The position numbers and the translations under genes are program-made. Shown here one piece after another: positions 41,842 to 51,688 of a stretch of DNA of 64,000 nt. The stretch comes from CAWGJC01 sp965276665 (GTDB lineage Bacteria > Pseudomonadota > Alphaproteobacteria > Acetobacterales > Acetobacteraceae). Below the pieces are notes generated by a model. It did no database searches, had not been told where the DNA came from, and worked only from the letters and a program-made list of their open reading frames with translations. Every line of letters starts with the position of its first letter. Positions within the stretch are counted from its first letter, which is position 1. The stretch lies in assembly GCA_965276665.1 (NCBI GenBank), contig OZ255620.1, forward strand, positions 2,170,001 through 2,234,000, written 5' to 3'.

Positions 41842-43248
41842 TCACACCGTCTTGCGGAACGCGGCGAAATCCTGCGCGCCGAGCCGGCCGAGCTCGCTCA
41901 GCAGCATCGGCCAGGCGCGCAGCCCCTCCTTCAGCGAATTGAGCCGGAAGAACTCGTTCGGCGCGTGGATGTCCTCATCGGCGGTCGCGAAGCCGAACAT
42001 CACCGTCTCGATGCCGAGCATCTCGCCGAAAATCGCGGTGATCGGCAGCGTGCCGCCGATGCGCACACGGATCGGCTTCTTGCCGGTGGTCCGTTCCAGC
42101 ACGCGTTCGGCAGCGAGCAGCAGCGGATGGTCCGGCGGCAGGAAGGAGGCGGGCGAGCCGCCGCCATGCTGGGTGAGCTCGATGGTCACGCCGGACGGGC
42201 AATGACTGCGCAGATGCGCGGCCACCATGTCCGCCACGCGCTCCGGATCCTGGCCCGGCACCAGGCGCATGGTGAACTTCGCATGCGCCTCGCAGGGCGT
42301 GACGGTCTTGCTGCCGGCCGCGGTGTAGCCGCCCCACAACCCGTTCACCTCGAGCGTGGGGCGCAAGGTCAGCCGCTCGGGCACCGTGAAGCTCGGATCG
42401 CCGGTCTCGCTGCCGCCGAACGCCGCGAAGAACTCTTCCGCGTCATAGGGAAACGCCGCGACCTCCACGCGCTGCGCGTTGGTCATCGGCGTCACGTCGT
42501 CATGAAAGCCGGTGACGGCGATGCGCCCCTGTTCGTCGTGCAGCGAGGCGATCAGCGCGGCGATCTCGTGCAGCGCGTTGCGCGCCGCGCCACCGAACCG
42601 GCCGGAGTGCAGATCCTTCGCCGCGGTGCGCAGCGTCATCTCGAGCTTGGCGATGCCGCGCGCGCCGACATTGATCGCCGGGATCTCGGCGCTCGCCCGG
42701 CCGCCATCGGCGGAGAGCACGGCGTCGGCGGCGAGCAGGTCGCGGTATGTCTCGACGATCGGCCGCAGCGACGGGCTGCCGGTCTCCTCCTCGCCTTCCA
42801 GGAACAGCTTGACGTTCACCGGGCACCCGCCCTCGCGGGCGAGAAACGCGCCGATCGTCTCGATGGCGATCAGCGTGGTGCCCTTCACGTCCGACGCGCC
42901 ACGCGCATAGAGCCGGTTGTCGCGCACCGTCGGCTCGAAGGGCGGCGATTTCCACAGATCGAGCGGGTCGGGCGGCTGCACGTCGTAATGGCCGTAGATG
43001 ATGAGCGTCGGCTTGCCCGGCGCGCCGGTCCAGGCGCCGTACACCGCCGGCTGGCCGCCGCCATCGAGCAACTGCACGTCGGCGAGCCCGATCGCGCGCA
43101 GCCGCTCCATCAGGAACGCGCGGGTATCGTGCATGCCCTGAGCGAAGGCCGGGTCGGCGCTGACGCTCGGCAGGCGGAGCAGCGATTTCAGCCGGTCGAG
43201 GATCGCGTCGTGCTCGTCCTCCAGATGCGCAACCACCGCGTCGCTCAT
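41842..43248 (-). CDS. M20-family dipeptidase, second copy
   Basis: This 468-residue zinc metallopeptidase has the M20 motifs IYGHYDVQPPDPLDLWKSPP, ARGASDVKGTTLI and FLEGEEETGSPSLRP. The dimerisation domain contains LHSGRFGGAARNALHEIAAL, and the C-terminus has FGFATADEDIHAPNEFFRLN. It is a relative, not a duplicate, of the protein at 32027. It opens a tight operon with the aminotransferase and MBL hydrolase and lies 36 bases behind the S49 protease gene. Confidence 0.88.
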   Translation of the reverse strand: MSDAVVAHLEDEHDAILDRLKSLLRLPSVSADPAFAQGMHDTRAFLMERLRAIGLADVQLLDGGGQPAVYGAWTGAPGKPTLIIYGHYDVQPPDPLDLWKSPPFEPTVRDNRLYARGASDVKGTTLIAIETIGAFLAREGGCPVNVKLFLEGEEETGSPSLRPIVETYRDLLAADAVLSADGGRASAEIPAINVGARGIAKLEMTLRTAAKDLHSGRFGGAARNALHEIAALIASLHDEQGRIAVTGFHDDVTPMTNAQRVEVAAFPYDAEEFFAAFGGSETGDPSFTVPERLTLRPTLEVNGLWGGYTAAGSKTVTPCEAHAKFTMRLVPGQDPERVADMVAAHLRSHCPSGVTIELTQHGGGSPASFLPPDHPLLLAAERVLERTTGKKPIRVRIGGTLPITAIFGEMLGIETVMFGFATADEDIHAPNEFFRLNSLKEGLRAWPMLLSELGRLGAQDFAAFRKTV

Positions 43249-43284
43249 GCCATGCCTCCTGTGCCGGGGAGCATGGGAGGGCGG

Positions 43285-44097
43285 TCAGAGCCGGAGGTCA
43301 ATCCGCCCGGCGCGCGCCTCCGCGGTCTCGAACGCGCCCGCCAGCATCTCGGCCCCGAGCAGCCGGGGCAGCCGGCTGAGCAGCCCGCGCCGGCGCTTCG
43401 GGCGGAATACGCGCGGGGAGACGCGCTCGCCGCCGAGCTCGCGCAGCCTGGTGTCGAGATCGGCCAGCCCATCGATCAGCCCGAGCGAGGCCGCCTCGGC
43501 GCCGAGGAAGAAGCTGCCATCGAACACCACCGCCTCGTCCCCGAGCCGCGCGCCGCGCCGCGCCCGCACCCAATCCTTGAAGCGGGCGTGGATGTCGGCC
43601 ATCAGCCGGTCGACGAAGACGCGGTCCTGCGGCCGCTCGGGGCTGAACGGGTCGAGCCGCGCCTTGTTCTCGCCCGCGGTGTAGAGCCGCCGCTCGATGC
43701 CGTATCGCGCGATCAGCCCCGCCACGCCGAACCCGCCGCCGATCACCCCGATCGAGCCGACGATGCTCATCGCATTGGCGCGGATGTCGTCCGCCGCGCA
43801 GGCGAGCCAGTAGCCGCCGGAGGCGCCGACCTCGCCGATTACCGCATGCACCGCGACCCCCGCCGCGTCGGCCCGCCGGCGGATCAGCGCGGCGATCAGG
43901 TCGGATTGCACCGGCGATCCGCCCGGGCTCGCGATGTCGAGCACCAGGTGGCGGGAGCGGCGGGCGGCGCGGATGGCGCGCTCGATCGCCGGGCCGACGC
44001 TCGCGGTGTTGAGATCGCCGGGGCGCGAGGAGAGCGTGCCGTGCAGCTCCAGCACCGGGATGCGCTTGCCACGGCGGAACACGTCGAAAAATGCCAT
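43285..44097 (-). CDS. S49 (SppA/SohB-like) serine protease
   Basis: This 270-residue protein has the signal peptide peptidase A fold. The nucleophile Ser is in GEVGASGGYWLACAADDI and the general base Lys in TAGENKARLDPFSPE, the Ser/Lys dyad of the S49 family. LDIASPGGSPVQSDL and IVGSIGVIGGGFGVAGL are also conserved. No N-terminal membrane anchor is seen, unlike E. coli SppA, so it may be cytoplasmic or peripheral. The ATG at 44097 is chosen; the open frame upstream overlaps the divergent oxidase leader. It leads a unit with the M20 dipeptidase and could process peptides or membrane proteins. Confidence 0.87.
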   Translation of the reverse strand: MAFFDVFRRGKRIPVLELHGTLSSRPGDLNTASVGPAIERAIRAARRSRHLVLDIASPGGSPVQSDLIAALIRRRADAAGVAVHAVIGEVGASGGYWLACAADDIRANAMSIVGSIGVIGGGFGVAGLIARYGIERRLYTAGENKARLDPFSPERPQDRVFVDRLMADIHARFKDWVRARRGARLGDEAVVFDGSFFLGAEAASLGLIDGLADLDTRLRELGGERVSPRVFRPKRRRGLLSRLPRLLGAEMLAGAFETAEARAGRIDLRL

Positions 44098-44188
44098 GCG
44101 CTGTAGAGGGGGCGGTCGGCGCGGTTTGGCAAGAGCGCTTGCGCTTCGCCATGCGGGCACGAAATCATCCCGGCATGAGCGAACCGGC

Positions 44189-45478
44189 ATGAAAGAATGG
44201 GACGTAGTGGTGGTGGGCGCCGGCGTGGCCGGGCTCGCCGCCGCCGGCTGGCTGCGCCGGAACGGGCTGCGTGTGGCGCTGATCGAGGCAGGCGGGCGCA
44301 TCGGTGGCCGCGCGCGCACCATCCGCCCGCCCGAGCTCGGCGGGGCGGTGGTCGATCTCGGCGCCTCCTGGCTGCATTTCGCCGAGCGCAACCCGCTGGT
44401 GCCGATCGGCCGGGCGGCCGGCGAGACGCTGTTCTCGCGGGGCGAGCGCACGGAGATCACCTTCGTGGACGGCCGGCCGGCGACCCCGGCCGAGCTCGCC
44501 GCCTATGACGCGACGGAGCGGCGCTTCCATCGCGAGCTCGCCGCCCGCGTCGCGAGCGGCCGGCCGGATGTGTGCCTGGCGGAGGCCGCCGCCGTGCTCG
44601 GCCCGGACCCTTGGGTGCAGACGATGCTGTTCTGGGAGGGGTCGCTGATCGCCGCCGCCGATCCGCGCGATCTCGGCCTGCGGGACTGGCACCTCAACCT
44701 GCTCGGCGGCAGCAATCTGCAGGTGCGGGGCGGCCTCGGCGACTTCGTCGCGCGACGGCTGGGTGAGCGGGCCGGGCACGCGCATCTCCGGACGCCGGCC
44801 ACCCGCATCGCCTGGGGGGACGGGGTGGCGGTGGAGACGCCCTCCGGCCGGATCACGGCGCGCGCCTGCATCGTCACCGTCTCGACCGGCGTGCTGGCGT
44901 CCGGAAAAATCCGCTTCGACCCCGAATTGCCCGCGACGGCGGCCGAGGCGATCGCCGCCCTGCCGATGGGGCTGCTCAGCAAGGTGGTGCTGCGCGCCGC
45001 GGGAGACGACCGGCTCGGCCTGCCCGGGGCCTGCGGCGTGGACCGCCGGGTGAGCGGACCGGACGATGCCGCGCTCTCGATGCATTTCTGGCCGGAGGGC
45101 CAGGATCACATGCTGGGCTTCTATGGCGGGCGCACTTCCTGGGAGATCGCGCGGGCGGGCAAGGGCGCGGCGGAGGCGTTCGCCCGCGGCCAGATCCGCG
45201 TGCTGTTCGGCGAGACGGCGGACCGCGCCTTCCGCCCCGGCGCGGTCGAGACGGGCTGGGGCGCCGATCCCTGCTTCCTCGGCGCTTATGCCTATGCGGG
45301 TCCCGGCAATTCCGGCGCGCGGCGCGCGATGAGCGCTCCGTTCGGCGAAGGCCGCCTCGCCTTTGCCGGCGAGGCCTGGCGCGATGACGGCATGGCCGGC
45401 ACCGTGGGCGGCGCCTTCCTGAGCGGCGAGCAGGCGGCGCGCGCGGTCGCCGAAACGCTGCTGGTTACTGCCCGCTGA
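44189..45478 (+). CDS. FAD-dependent amine oxidase
   Basis: This 429-residue flavoprotein belongs to the monoamine oxidase family. The FAD-binding motif is DVVVVGAGVAGLAAAGWLRR, followed by GGRIGGRARTIRPPELGG, VVDLGASWLHF and the C-terminal GRLAFAGEAWRDDGMAGTVG with AFLSGEQAARAV. It probably oxidises an amine to an aldehyde with oxygen as acceptor. The start at 44189 is the first ATG before the FAD motif. It is divergent from the S49 unit, and its end overlaps the convergent asparaginase gene by 14 bases. Confidence 0.85.
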   Translation: MKEWDVVVVGAGVAGLAAAGWLRRNGLRVALIEAGGRIGGRARTIRPPELGGAVVDLGASWLHFAERNPLVPIGRAAGETLFSRGERTEITFVDGRPATPAELAAYDATERRFHRELAARVASGRPDVCLAEAAAVLGPDPWVQTMLFWEGSLIAAADPRDLGLRDWHLNLLGGSNLQVRGGLGDFVARRLGERAGHAHLRTPATRIAWGDGVAVETPSGRITARACIVTVSTGVLASGKIRFDPELPATAAEAIAALPMGLLSKVVLRAAGDDRLGLPGACGVDRRVSGPDDAALSMHFWPEGQDHMLGFYGGRTSWEIARAGKGAAEAFARGQIRVLFGETADRAFRPGAVETGWGADPCFLGAYAYAGPGNSGARRAMSAPFGEGRLAFAGEAWRDDGMAGTVGGAFLSGEQAARAVAETLLVTAR

Positions 45479-46469
45479 GCGGGCCGGCCGGGCGGATCTG
45501 GCCCACCTCGATGCGGTTCCAGTTGCGGAGCACCGGCTCGGCCAGCCGGTCCAGCACGGGATCACCCGGGCCGGGCAGGAAGCGCCGCACCACCGACGCC
45601 GCCGCGGCCTGCGCCGCCCGCGCCGCGCCGTCATCGCTCTTGATCGCGAATCCGAGCCCGGCCTCCGGAATCGCACCGCAATAGACGCCCTCCGCGCCCA
45701 CCTTGACGAACACCCGGGCGCCGAGCGCGGTCATCATCTCGGTGTCGAACTTCCCGCTGCCGGCGACCATGAACGGGTGTGCCGCCACCGCCGCCCGCAA
45801 CCGCGCCGCCGCCGTCGCCCGCGCCGCCGGGAGACGCGCGCCGCTGCCGAACCGCGCAAAGGCCAGCGCCAGCGCGCGGAGCGGGATCGCATAGGTCGGG
45901 ATCGAGCAGCCATCGGTCGCGCGATTTTCCTCGGTGAGCGCGGCGCCGGTCATCGCCGCGAGCGCCGCCGTCACCTCCCGCATCGCCGGATGCTCCGGCC
46001 GCACATAGCCCGCCGGCGCCGCCCCCAGCGCGCAGGCGAGGCAGACGAAGCCGGAATGCTTGCCCGAGCAATTGTTATGCAGCGCCGAGGGCTCCCGCCC
46101 GGCGGCGGCGAGCGCCCGGCCGGCGCGCGAATCGCTCGGCCATTGCACGCCGCATTCCAGGCAATCCGGCGCCTGCCCGGCCTTGGCGAGCATCCCCGTC
46201 GCCGTCTCGACATGCTGGGCCTCCCCGCCATGCGAGGCGCAGGCGAGCGCGATCTCCTTGGGCGTGAGGCCGAACCGGTCCGCCGCCCCGCTCTCGATCA
46301 GCGGCAGCGCCTGCAGCGCCTTCACCGCCGAGCGGGGAAACACCGGCGCGTCGATATCGCCGGCGGCGAGCAGGACGCCGCCATCGGCATCGATCACCGC
46401 CACCGCGCCGGCATGGCGGGATTCCACCCGCGCGCCGCGCAACACCTCAACCAGGACCGGGTTTTCCAT
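45465..46469 (-). CDS. L-asparaginase, Rhizobium (AnsA/ReAV) type
   Basis: This 334-residue asparaginase belongs to the family of Rhizobium etli asparaginase II, unrelated in fold to E. coli AnsB. Evidence is PRSAVKALQALPLIESGA with the SxxK catalytic pair, ALACASHGGEAQHVETATGM, and the metal-binding segments LHNNCSGKHSGFVCLA and TDGCSIPTYAIP (Cys, Lys and Cys ligands). It would hydrolyse L-asparagine to aspartate and ammonia. The ATG at 46469 is preferred over the ATG three bases upstream because GGAGG is better spaced. It is divergent from the old yellow enzyme gene. Confidence 0.85.
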   Translation of the reverse strand: MENPVLVEVLRGARVESRHAGAVAVIDADGGVLLAAGDIDAPVFPRSAVKALQALPLIESGAADRFGLTPKEIALACASHGGEAQHVETATGMLAKAGQAPDCLECGVQWPSDSRAGRALAAAGREPSALHNNCSGKHSGFVCLACALGAAPAGYVRPEHPAMREVTAALAAMTGAALTEENRATDGCSIPTYAIPLRALALAFARFGSGARLPAARATAAARLRAAVAAHPFMVAGSGKFDTEMMTALGARVFVKVGAEGVYCGAIPEAGLGFAIKSDDGAARAAQAAAASVVRRFLPGPGDPVLDRLAEPVLRNWNRIEVGQIRPAGPLSGQ

Positions 46470-46616
46470 CATCGCCTCCGCTTTCGGCCGGAGAGACCAC
46501 AGCAGACGCGCGCCGCCAACCCTACGCCCCGGGTTCGCCGGTCTCCTCGGCCCACCTTGCGGTGCAGCAACCAAGCCGCCACTTCTTTGCCGTTCCGACT
46601 TCAAAGAGGAATTTGC

Positions 46617-47681
46617 ATGCCAACCCTGTTCGACCCGCTCCGGGTCGGCGCCCTCGACCTGCCGAACCGCATCGTGATGGCGCCGCTCACCCGCTCCCGC
46701 GCGACCGAGGACCGCGTGCCGACGCCGCTGATGCGCGAATACTACGTGCAGCGCGCCTCCGCCGGCATGATCCTGTCGGAAGCCACCTCGGTGACGCCGA
46801 TGGGCGTCGGCTATGCCCGCACGCCGGGCATCTGGTCCGAGGCGCAGGTGGACGGCTGGCGCGCGATCACCGACGCCGTGCACGAGGCGGGCGGCCGCAT
46901 GCTGCTCCAGCTCTGGCATGTCGGGCGCATCTCCGACCCGAGCTTCCTCGAGGGCCGCGAGCCGGTCGCGCCGAGCGCGATCGCGGCGCGCGGCCATGTC
47001 AGCCTGCTGCGCCCGGAGCGACCCTTCCCCGAGCCGCGGGCGCTCGATCTGGGCGAAATTCCCGGGATAATCGAGGCCTTTCGCAAAGGGGCCGAGAATG
47101 CGCAGCGCGCCGGGTTCGACGGCGTCGAGATCCACGGCGCGAACGGCTACCTGCTCGACCAGTTCCTGCAGGATGGCAGCAATCATCGCACCGACGAGTA
47201 TGGCGGCCCGATCGAGAACCGCGCGCGGCTGATGCTCGCGGTCGCGGATGCGGTGATCGGCGTCTGGGGCGCGGACCGCGTCGGCATGCATCTCGCACCG
47301 CGCGCCGACAGCCACGACATGGGAGACACCGATCTCGGCGTGACCTTCGGCTATGTCGCGCGCGAGCTCGGACGACGCCGGCTCGCCTTCCTCTGCGCCC
47401 GCGAGAATGCGGAATCCGCCCGGCTCGGCCCGTCGCTGAAGCGCGCGTTCGGCGGCGTCTTCATCGCCAATGAGCGGTTCAGCCTCGAGCAGTCGCGGGA
47501 GGATCTCGATCGCGGCGACGCGGATGCCGTCGCGTTCGGCGTGCGCTTCATCGCCAATCCGGATCTGCCGCGCCGTTTCGCGACCGGCGCCCGGCTGAAC
47601 GAGCTCAACCGCGCCACGATGTATGGCGGCGGCGCGGAAGGCTACACCGACTACCCGGCGCTGGAATCCGCCCTCGCCTGA
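46617..47681 (+). CDS. Old yellow enzyme family NADH:flavin oxidoreductase
   Basis: This 354-residue FMN-binding TIM-barrel reductase has motifs PNRIVMAPLTRSRA, ASAGMILSEATSV, QLWHVGRISDPSFLEG, FDGVEIHGANGYLLDQFLQD and GSNHRTDEYGGPIENR. The sequence is typical of NemA-type enzymes that reduce electrophilic double bonds, nitrate esters or nitroaromatics with NAD(P)H. The ATG at 46617 follows AGAGGA at six bases. No regulator of the NemR type is adjacent. The asparaginase gene is divergent; the 147 bases between them hold both promoters. Confidence 0.92.
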   Translation: MPTLFDPLRVGALDLPNRIVMAPLTRSRATEDRVPTPLMREYYVQRASAGMILSEATSVTPMGVGYARTPGIWSEAQVDGWRAITDAVHEAGGRMLLQLWHVGRISDPSFLEGREPVAPSAIAARGHVSLLRPERPFPEPRALDLGEIPGIIEAFRKGAENAQRAGFDGVEIHGANGYLLDQFLQDGSNHRTDEYGGPIENRARLMLAVADAVIGVWGADRVGMHLAPRADSHDMGDTDLGVTFGYVARELGRRRLAFLCARENAESARLGPSLKRAFGGVFIANERFSLEQSREDLDRGDADAVAFGVRFIANPDLPRRFATGARLNELNRATMYGGGAEGYTDYPALESALA

Positions 47682-47716
47682 CGCCCGGAGCAGCACACGC
47701 GGTCTCGCCGCGTATG

Positions 47717-48973
47717 CTACTCGACGAGCGAGGTGCCCTTGGTCTCGCGCCCGAAGACGAGCACGAGCGCGACCAGGGCCAGGAACAGCGCGCCCACGAA
47801 CAGGAAATAGGCCTGCCAGCCCATCGCGCTGATCACGCCGGGCGAAAAGATCAGCACGCCGAGAAAGATGCCGAGCTTGCCGCCGGCGCTGCCGATCGAC
47901 TGCCCGGTCGCGCGCAGATGCGTCGGCAATTGCTCCACCGACCACACCCAGAACGGCAGCACGGAAATCTGCGTCGCCACCGCGAAGATCGAGAAGGCGA
48001 CGACGAGTTTCAGGCCGCCGCCCGGCAGGAAGGCGGTGGCGATCGCGCCGGCCGCCGCGAGCAGGCAGGCGAGCGCCGCGAACGGCTTGCGCCCCCAGCG
48101 GTCGAGCAGGGTGAATTGCAGGATCAGGCTCGCCACCGTGTAGGTCGCGAGCAGGGAAGCGTTGAGCAGCAGCGCCGAGGCGCCCTGGAACTTGATCACC
48201 TGCTGGAAGATCAGCGCGGTGTAGATGAAGGCCGGGCCGCCGGCGAAGGATTCGATCGCCCAATACGCGGTGAAGAACGCCACCGGCTTGCGCCATTCCG
48301 AGCGGAAGATCGCGAGGAAGCCGCGCCCGCTCCCCTCCCGTTCCAGCACCGCGCGCGACCAGTACGGCGTCTCCGGCAATCCGTGCCGCATGATCGCGAT
48401 GATCGCGGCGGGAATTGCCGCCGCGGCGAACATCCACCGCCAGGCGGACGGGCCGGTGGTGCGGTAGAGCACGTACCCCACGATCGTCGCCACGCAGCCG
48501 CCGAGCAGCCAGGCGGTGTTCAGCATGCCGGTCAGCGCCCCGCGCAGGCGCGGCGGCGAGAATTCCGCCAGCATCGAGGAGCCGGTCGGCATGTCGACGC
48601 CGATCGCGAAGCCGACGCAAAGCCGCGCCGCCGCGAGCTCCCACACATTCTGCGCGCAGGCCTGCAGAATCGCGAAGACCAGGAACAGCAGCACGTCGAT
48701 CAGGTAGATCCGGCGCCGGCCGAACCGGTCGCAGAGCCGCCCGGCGAACAGCGCGCCCGCCGCCATCGCGACGAAAGGCAGCGCCGCGAGCAGACCGGTC
48801 CCGGCGCTGCTCAGGTGGAATTCGGGCACCAGCAGCAGCAGCGCCGCGCCCATGATCAGCAGGTCGTAGCCGTCGAGGAATCCGCCCGCGGCGCAGAGCA
48901 CGATGATGCGCGGCAGGCTCATCGTCTTCGGCAACACCGTCTCGGCGGCAAGTGCGCGTCCATCCGACGCCAT
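47717..48973 (-). CDS. MFS transporter (aromatic acid/sugar-type)
   Basis: This 418-residue, 12-helix major facilitator has GGFLDGYDLLIMGAALLLLV in helix 1, AGRLCDRFGRRRIYLIDVLL between helices 2 and 3, and a central LLDRWGRKPFAALACLLAAA. The type is that of the AAHS and sugar-porter groups. It lies 13 bases downstream of a sulfatase gene on the same strand, so it may carry a sulfated compound or its desulfated product. A short fragment of a similar transporter remains at 30157-30234. Confidence 0.85.
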   Translation of the reverse strand: MASDGRALAAETVLPKTMSLPRIIVLCAAGGFLDGYDLLIMGAALLLLVPEFHLSSAGTGLLAALPFVAMAAGALFAGRLCDRFGRRRIYLIDVLLFLVFAILQACAQNVWELAAARLCVGFAIGVDMPTGSSMLAEFSPPRLRGALTGMLNTAWLLGGCVATIVGYVLYRTTGPSAWRWMFAAAAIPAAIIAIMRHGLPETPYWSRAVLEREGSGRGFLAIFRSEWRKPVAFFTAYWAIESFAGGPAFIYTALIFQQVIKFQGASALLLNASLLATYTVASLILQFTLLDRWGRKPFAALACLLAAAGAIATAFLPGGGLKLVVAFSIFAVATQISVLPFWVWSVEQLPTHLRATGQSIGSAGGKLGIFLGVLIFSPGVISAMGWQAYFLFVGALFLALVALVLVFGRETKGTSLVE

Positions 48974-48986
48974 GGTCGCCTCCCGC

Positions 48987-50456
48987 TCAGTAATCGAGGA
49001 TGCGCGGCGGGCCGCCGCTGATCGTGGCCGCCAGTACGTCGAGATGCGTCTTCAGCCGCTCCGCCCGCAATGCCACGTCGCCCCAGAGATTGTCGAACTC
49101 GCCGGGATCGGCCTCCTGGTCGAAGATCTCGCCCACCGGATGGCCGTGATAGACCACCGACTTCCACCGCCCGTCGAACACCATCGAGGCGTGGGTGTGG
49201 TCGTCGTGACTGCCGATGCTGTCGCGGAACTCGCTGACCACATGGGTCTTATGATGATGCAGGTCGGCGCGGCCCTCCAGGATCGGCAGGAGCGATTTGC
49301 CCTGCATCTGCCAGGGCTGCTCGACGCCGACGGCCTCGAGCAAGGTGGGCGCGATATCCACCAGCTCGACCAGCGCTTCGCTCTCCACCGCCGGCCTGAT
49401 GTGCTCCGGCCATGACCAGATCATCGGCACGCGCACCAGCCCGTCGAAGAACCGGCATCCCTTCAGCACGAGCCCATGATCGCCGAGCTGCTCGCCATGG
49501 TCGGAATGGTAAAGGATGATCGTGTTCTCGAGCTGCCCGCTCTGCCGCAAACCCTCGATCAGCCGCCCGACCGAGGCGTCGATCTGCTGGATCATCGCGT
49601 AGTAATTCGCCTTCACCTGCAGCGCGTCGTAATTCTCCGGCACGTGCGAGGCGAAATCGTCATGCGAGGCGTCGCCGCCGCGCCGGACTTCGGCGTTGAC
49701 GCGGATGCGCGGATCGCGCGGCACCACCTGTTGCTGGTCCACCTTGGCGAAATCCCGCCACCGCTCGGCATCGCTGTCGCGCCAGAGCGGGAGCGGCAGC
49801 GATGCCGCGTCCACCTGCGCCAGGTATTCGGGCGGCGCGTCGAACGGCGCGTGCGGATCGAAGTAATTGATGCTGAGCAGCCAGGGGCAGGTCCGCCGGT
49901 CCTCGATGAAGCGGAGCGCCATCTCGGTGCACCAGCTCGTCTGGCTGAGCTCGGCCGGCACGCCCGGGCCGCAGAATCCGCTGACCTTCGCGTAGAGCTC
50001 CTGCGGGTCGACATGCTTCTCGAAACGCAGCCAGGTCTCGTAATCATGCCCGCGGGCGAAATCCGGCGTCGGATGATGGCTCCACTCGAACACGCGATAG
50101 CCGTCACCCGGGCGCTGCTCGTATTCCTTCGCCGCCGACAGATGCAGCTTGCCGATCAGCCCGCAATCATAGCCGGCATCGGCGAGCGTTGTCGTCATCA
50201 ACTTCTCATGCGCGGGAAAGCCGGCATTGCCATTGCGGAACACGCCGTGGCTCGCCGGATAGCGCCCGGTCAGCATGCTGGCGCGGGCCGGCGTGCAGAT
50301 CGGCGACTGGGTGTAGGCACGGCGGAAGGCGGCGCCGCCTTCCGCGAGGGCGTCGAGCGAGGGCGTGCGGATATGCGGGTTTCCGAGCCGGCCGATCGTG
50401 TCCCAGCGCTGCTGGTCGGAACAGAGCCACAGAATATTGGGTCGCGTATCGCCCAT
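48987..50456 (-). CDS. Type I sulfatase, first copy
   Basis: This 489-residue arylsulfatase-family enzyme has the N-terminal PNILWLCSDQQRWDTIGRLG and the formylglycine signature SPICTPARASMLTGRYP with Cys54 and Arg58. The Ca-binding ILYHSDHGEQLGDHG motif follows near residue 320. A formylglycine-generating enzyme elsewhere would convert Cys54. There is no signal peptide, so it is probably cytoplasmic. It heads a two-gene unit with an MFS transporter. Choline-sulfatase and other sulfate esters are possible substrates; the sequence does not decide. Confidence 0.9.
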   Translation of the reverse strand: MGDTRPNILWLCSDQQRWDTIGRLGNPHIRTPSLDALAEGGAAFRRAYTQSPICTPARASMLTGRYPASHGVFRNGNAGFPAHEKLMTTTLADAGYDCGLIGKLHLSAAKEYEQRPGDGYRVFEWSHHPTPDFARGHDYETWLRFEKHVDPQELYAKVSGFCGPGVPAELSQTSWCTEMALRFIEDRRTCPWLLSINYFDPHAPFDAPPEYLAQVDAASLPLPLWRDSDAERWRDFAKVDQQQVVPRDPRIRVNAEVRRGGDASHDDFASHVPENYDALQVKANYYAMIQQIDASVGRLIEGLRQSGQLENTIILYHSDHGEQLGDHGLVLKGCRFFDGLVRVPMIWSWPEHIRPAVESEALVELVDIAPTLLEAVGVEQPWQMQGKSLLPILEGRADLHHHKTHVVSEFRDSIGSHDDHTHASMVFDGRWKSVVYHGHPVGEIFDQEADPGEFDNLWGDVALRAERLKTHLDVLAATISGGPPRILDY

Positions 50457-50649
50457 CGGTCTCGCCTGCCTTGCGCGTAGTTCGGCGCCAGGATGCCGGG
50501 CAAACTCCCGGCTGGAAAGGCCGGCCGGGGCCGAATGAACGGATTGTTCACGTTCTCCCGGTATCCAGGAGGCCGGGCGCCTGATCGAACCACCGCCTCA
50601 TCGAGGCGCCTCGTCGCACCTTCAGGGGGAGCGCACAGCACTCCCGCGG

Positions 50650-50874
50650 ATGCGCAAGGTGGTCAAGCCGGCGCTCGCCTTCGCCCGCAACACGGATCTC
50701 GACGTGGTGGCCGAAGGCGTCGAGGCGGAGGCGCCGCTCGGCGCGCTGCGCTTCGAGGGCTGTCCGACAGTGCAGGGCTATCTCACCGGCCGCAAGATGT
50801 CCGCCACCGCGTTGAGGCAGCATCTGCGTCTGCATCACCTGGACGGCCCGCTCGAGGCGCTCGCCGGCACCTGA
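50650..50874 (+). pseudogene. C-terminal fragment of an EAL-domain protein
   Basis: About 74 residues match the end of EAL-type c-di-GMP phosphodiesterases: ALAFARNTDLDVVAEGVEAE, LRFEGCPTVQGYLTGRKM and a terminal helix. The catalytic EAL motif and most of the barrel are missing, and no upstream frame supplies them. It is a gene remnant. A second EAL protein lies at 59208-60050. Confidence 0.65.
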
Positions 50875-51010
50875 ACGCGCGCGATCTCTTCACGAATCCG
50901 CCAAAACCCTCATTTCGCCGCCCGGATGATGTCCCGCATCATCCAATCGTTGCGCAGGCCCGTATTCCTGTGTGTCGCCAAGCTCGGCGAGACACTCAGG
51001 AGAATTCACC

Positions 51011-51586
51011 ATGCGACTCTCTCGATCGGGATTACGGCTGGCCGCGGCTGTCGCGCTCTCCATGCTCTGCGCGCCCGCCTATGCGCAGATGAACACCGAT
51101 ACGCAGACGGTGATGGTCGGCGGCGCACCGATGTATCCGTCGAAAAACATCGTCGAGAATGCGGTCAACTCGAAGGACCACACGACGCTCGTGGCCGCGG
51201 TGAAGGCCGCCGGTCTCGTGGATACCTTGGAGGGACCGGGTCCGTTCACCGTGTTCGCGCCCACCAACGAGGCCTTCGCCAAGCTGCCGCCGGGCACCGT
51301 CGACACGCTGCTGAAGCCCGAGAACAAGGCGATGCTCGTCGCCGTGCTCACCTATCACGTCGTGCCCGGTCGCTACACGGCGGCCGATCTCATGGCGATG
51401 ATCAAGAAGGGCCACGGCAAGGCGATGCTCAAGACCGTGCAGGGCGAGCCGCTCACCCTGTCCGAGAACGGGACGCATATCTTCGTGATGGGCGCGAAGA
51501 GCGGCGTTGCGGAAGTGACCATCCCGAACGTCATGCAATCCAATGGCGTGATCCACGTCGTCAGCAGCGTGCTCGTGCCGAACTGA
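51011..51586 (+). CDS. Secreted fasciclin-domain protein
   Basis: This 191-residue protein has a Sec signal peptide (MRLSRSGLRLAAAVALSMLC, cleavage after AYA) and one FAS1 domain: HTTLVAAVKAAGLVDTLEGP, GPFTVFAPTNEAFAKLP, LVAVLTYHVVPGRYTAADLM and the C-terminal SNGVIHVVSSVLVPN. It would act in the periplasm or at the cell surface, in adhesion or biofilm formation. The ATG at 51011 has AGGAGA upstream and fits the signal peptide. It stands alone. Confidence 0.92.
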   Translation: MRLSRSGLRLAAAVALSMLCAPAYAQMNTDTQTVMVGGAPMYPSKNIVENAVNSKDHTTLVAAVKAAGLVDTLEGPGPFTVFAPTNEAFAKLPPGTVDTLLKPENKAMLVAVLTYHVVPGRYTAADLMAMIKKGHGKAMLKTVQGEPLTLSENGTHIFVMGAKSGVAEVTIPNVMQSNGVIHVVSSVLVPN

Positions 51587-51688
51587 AAGCGCGCCTTCGT
51601 CGCGTCACGATCCGACGCGGCGCGAACGGTGATGGATCCCTCTGCTGCGGAACAACGGCGCCGACGCACGGGTCGGCGCCGCGATCCG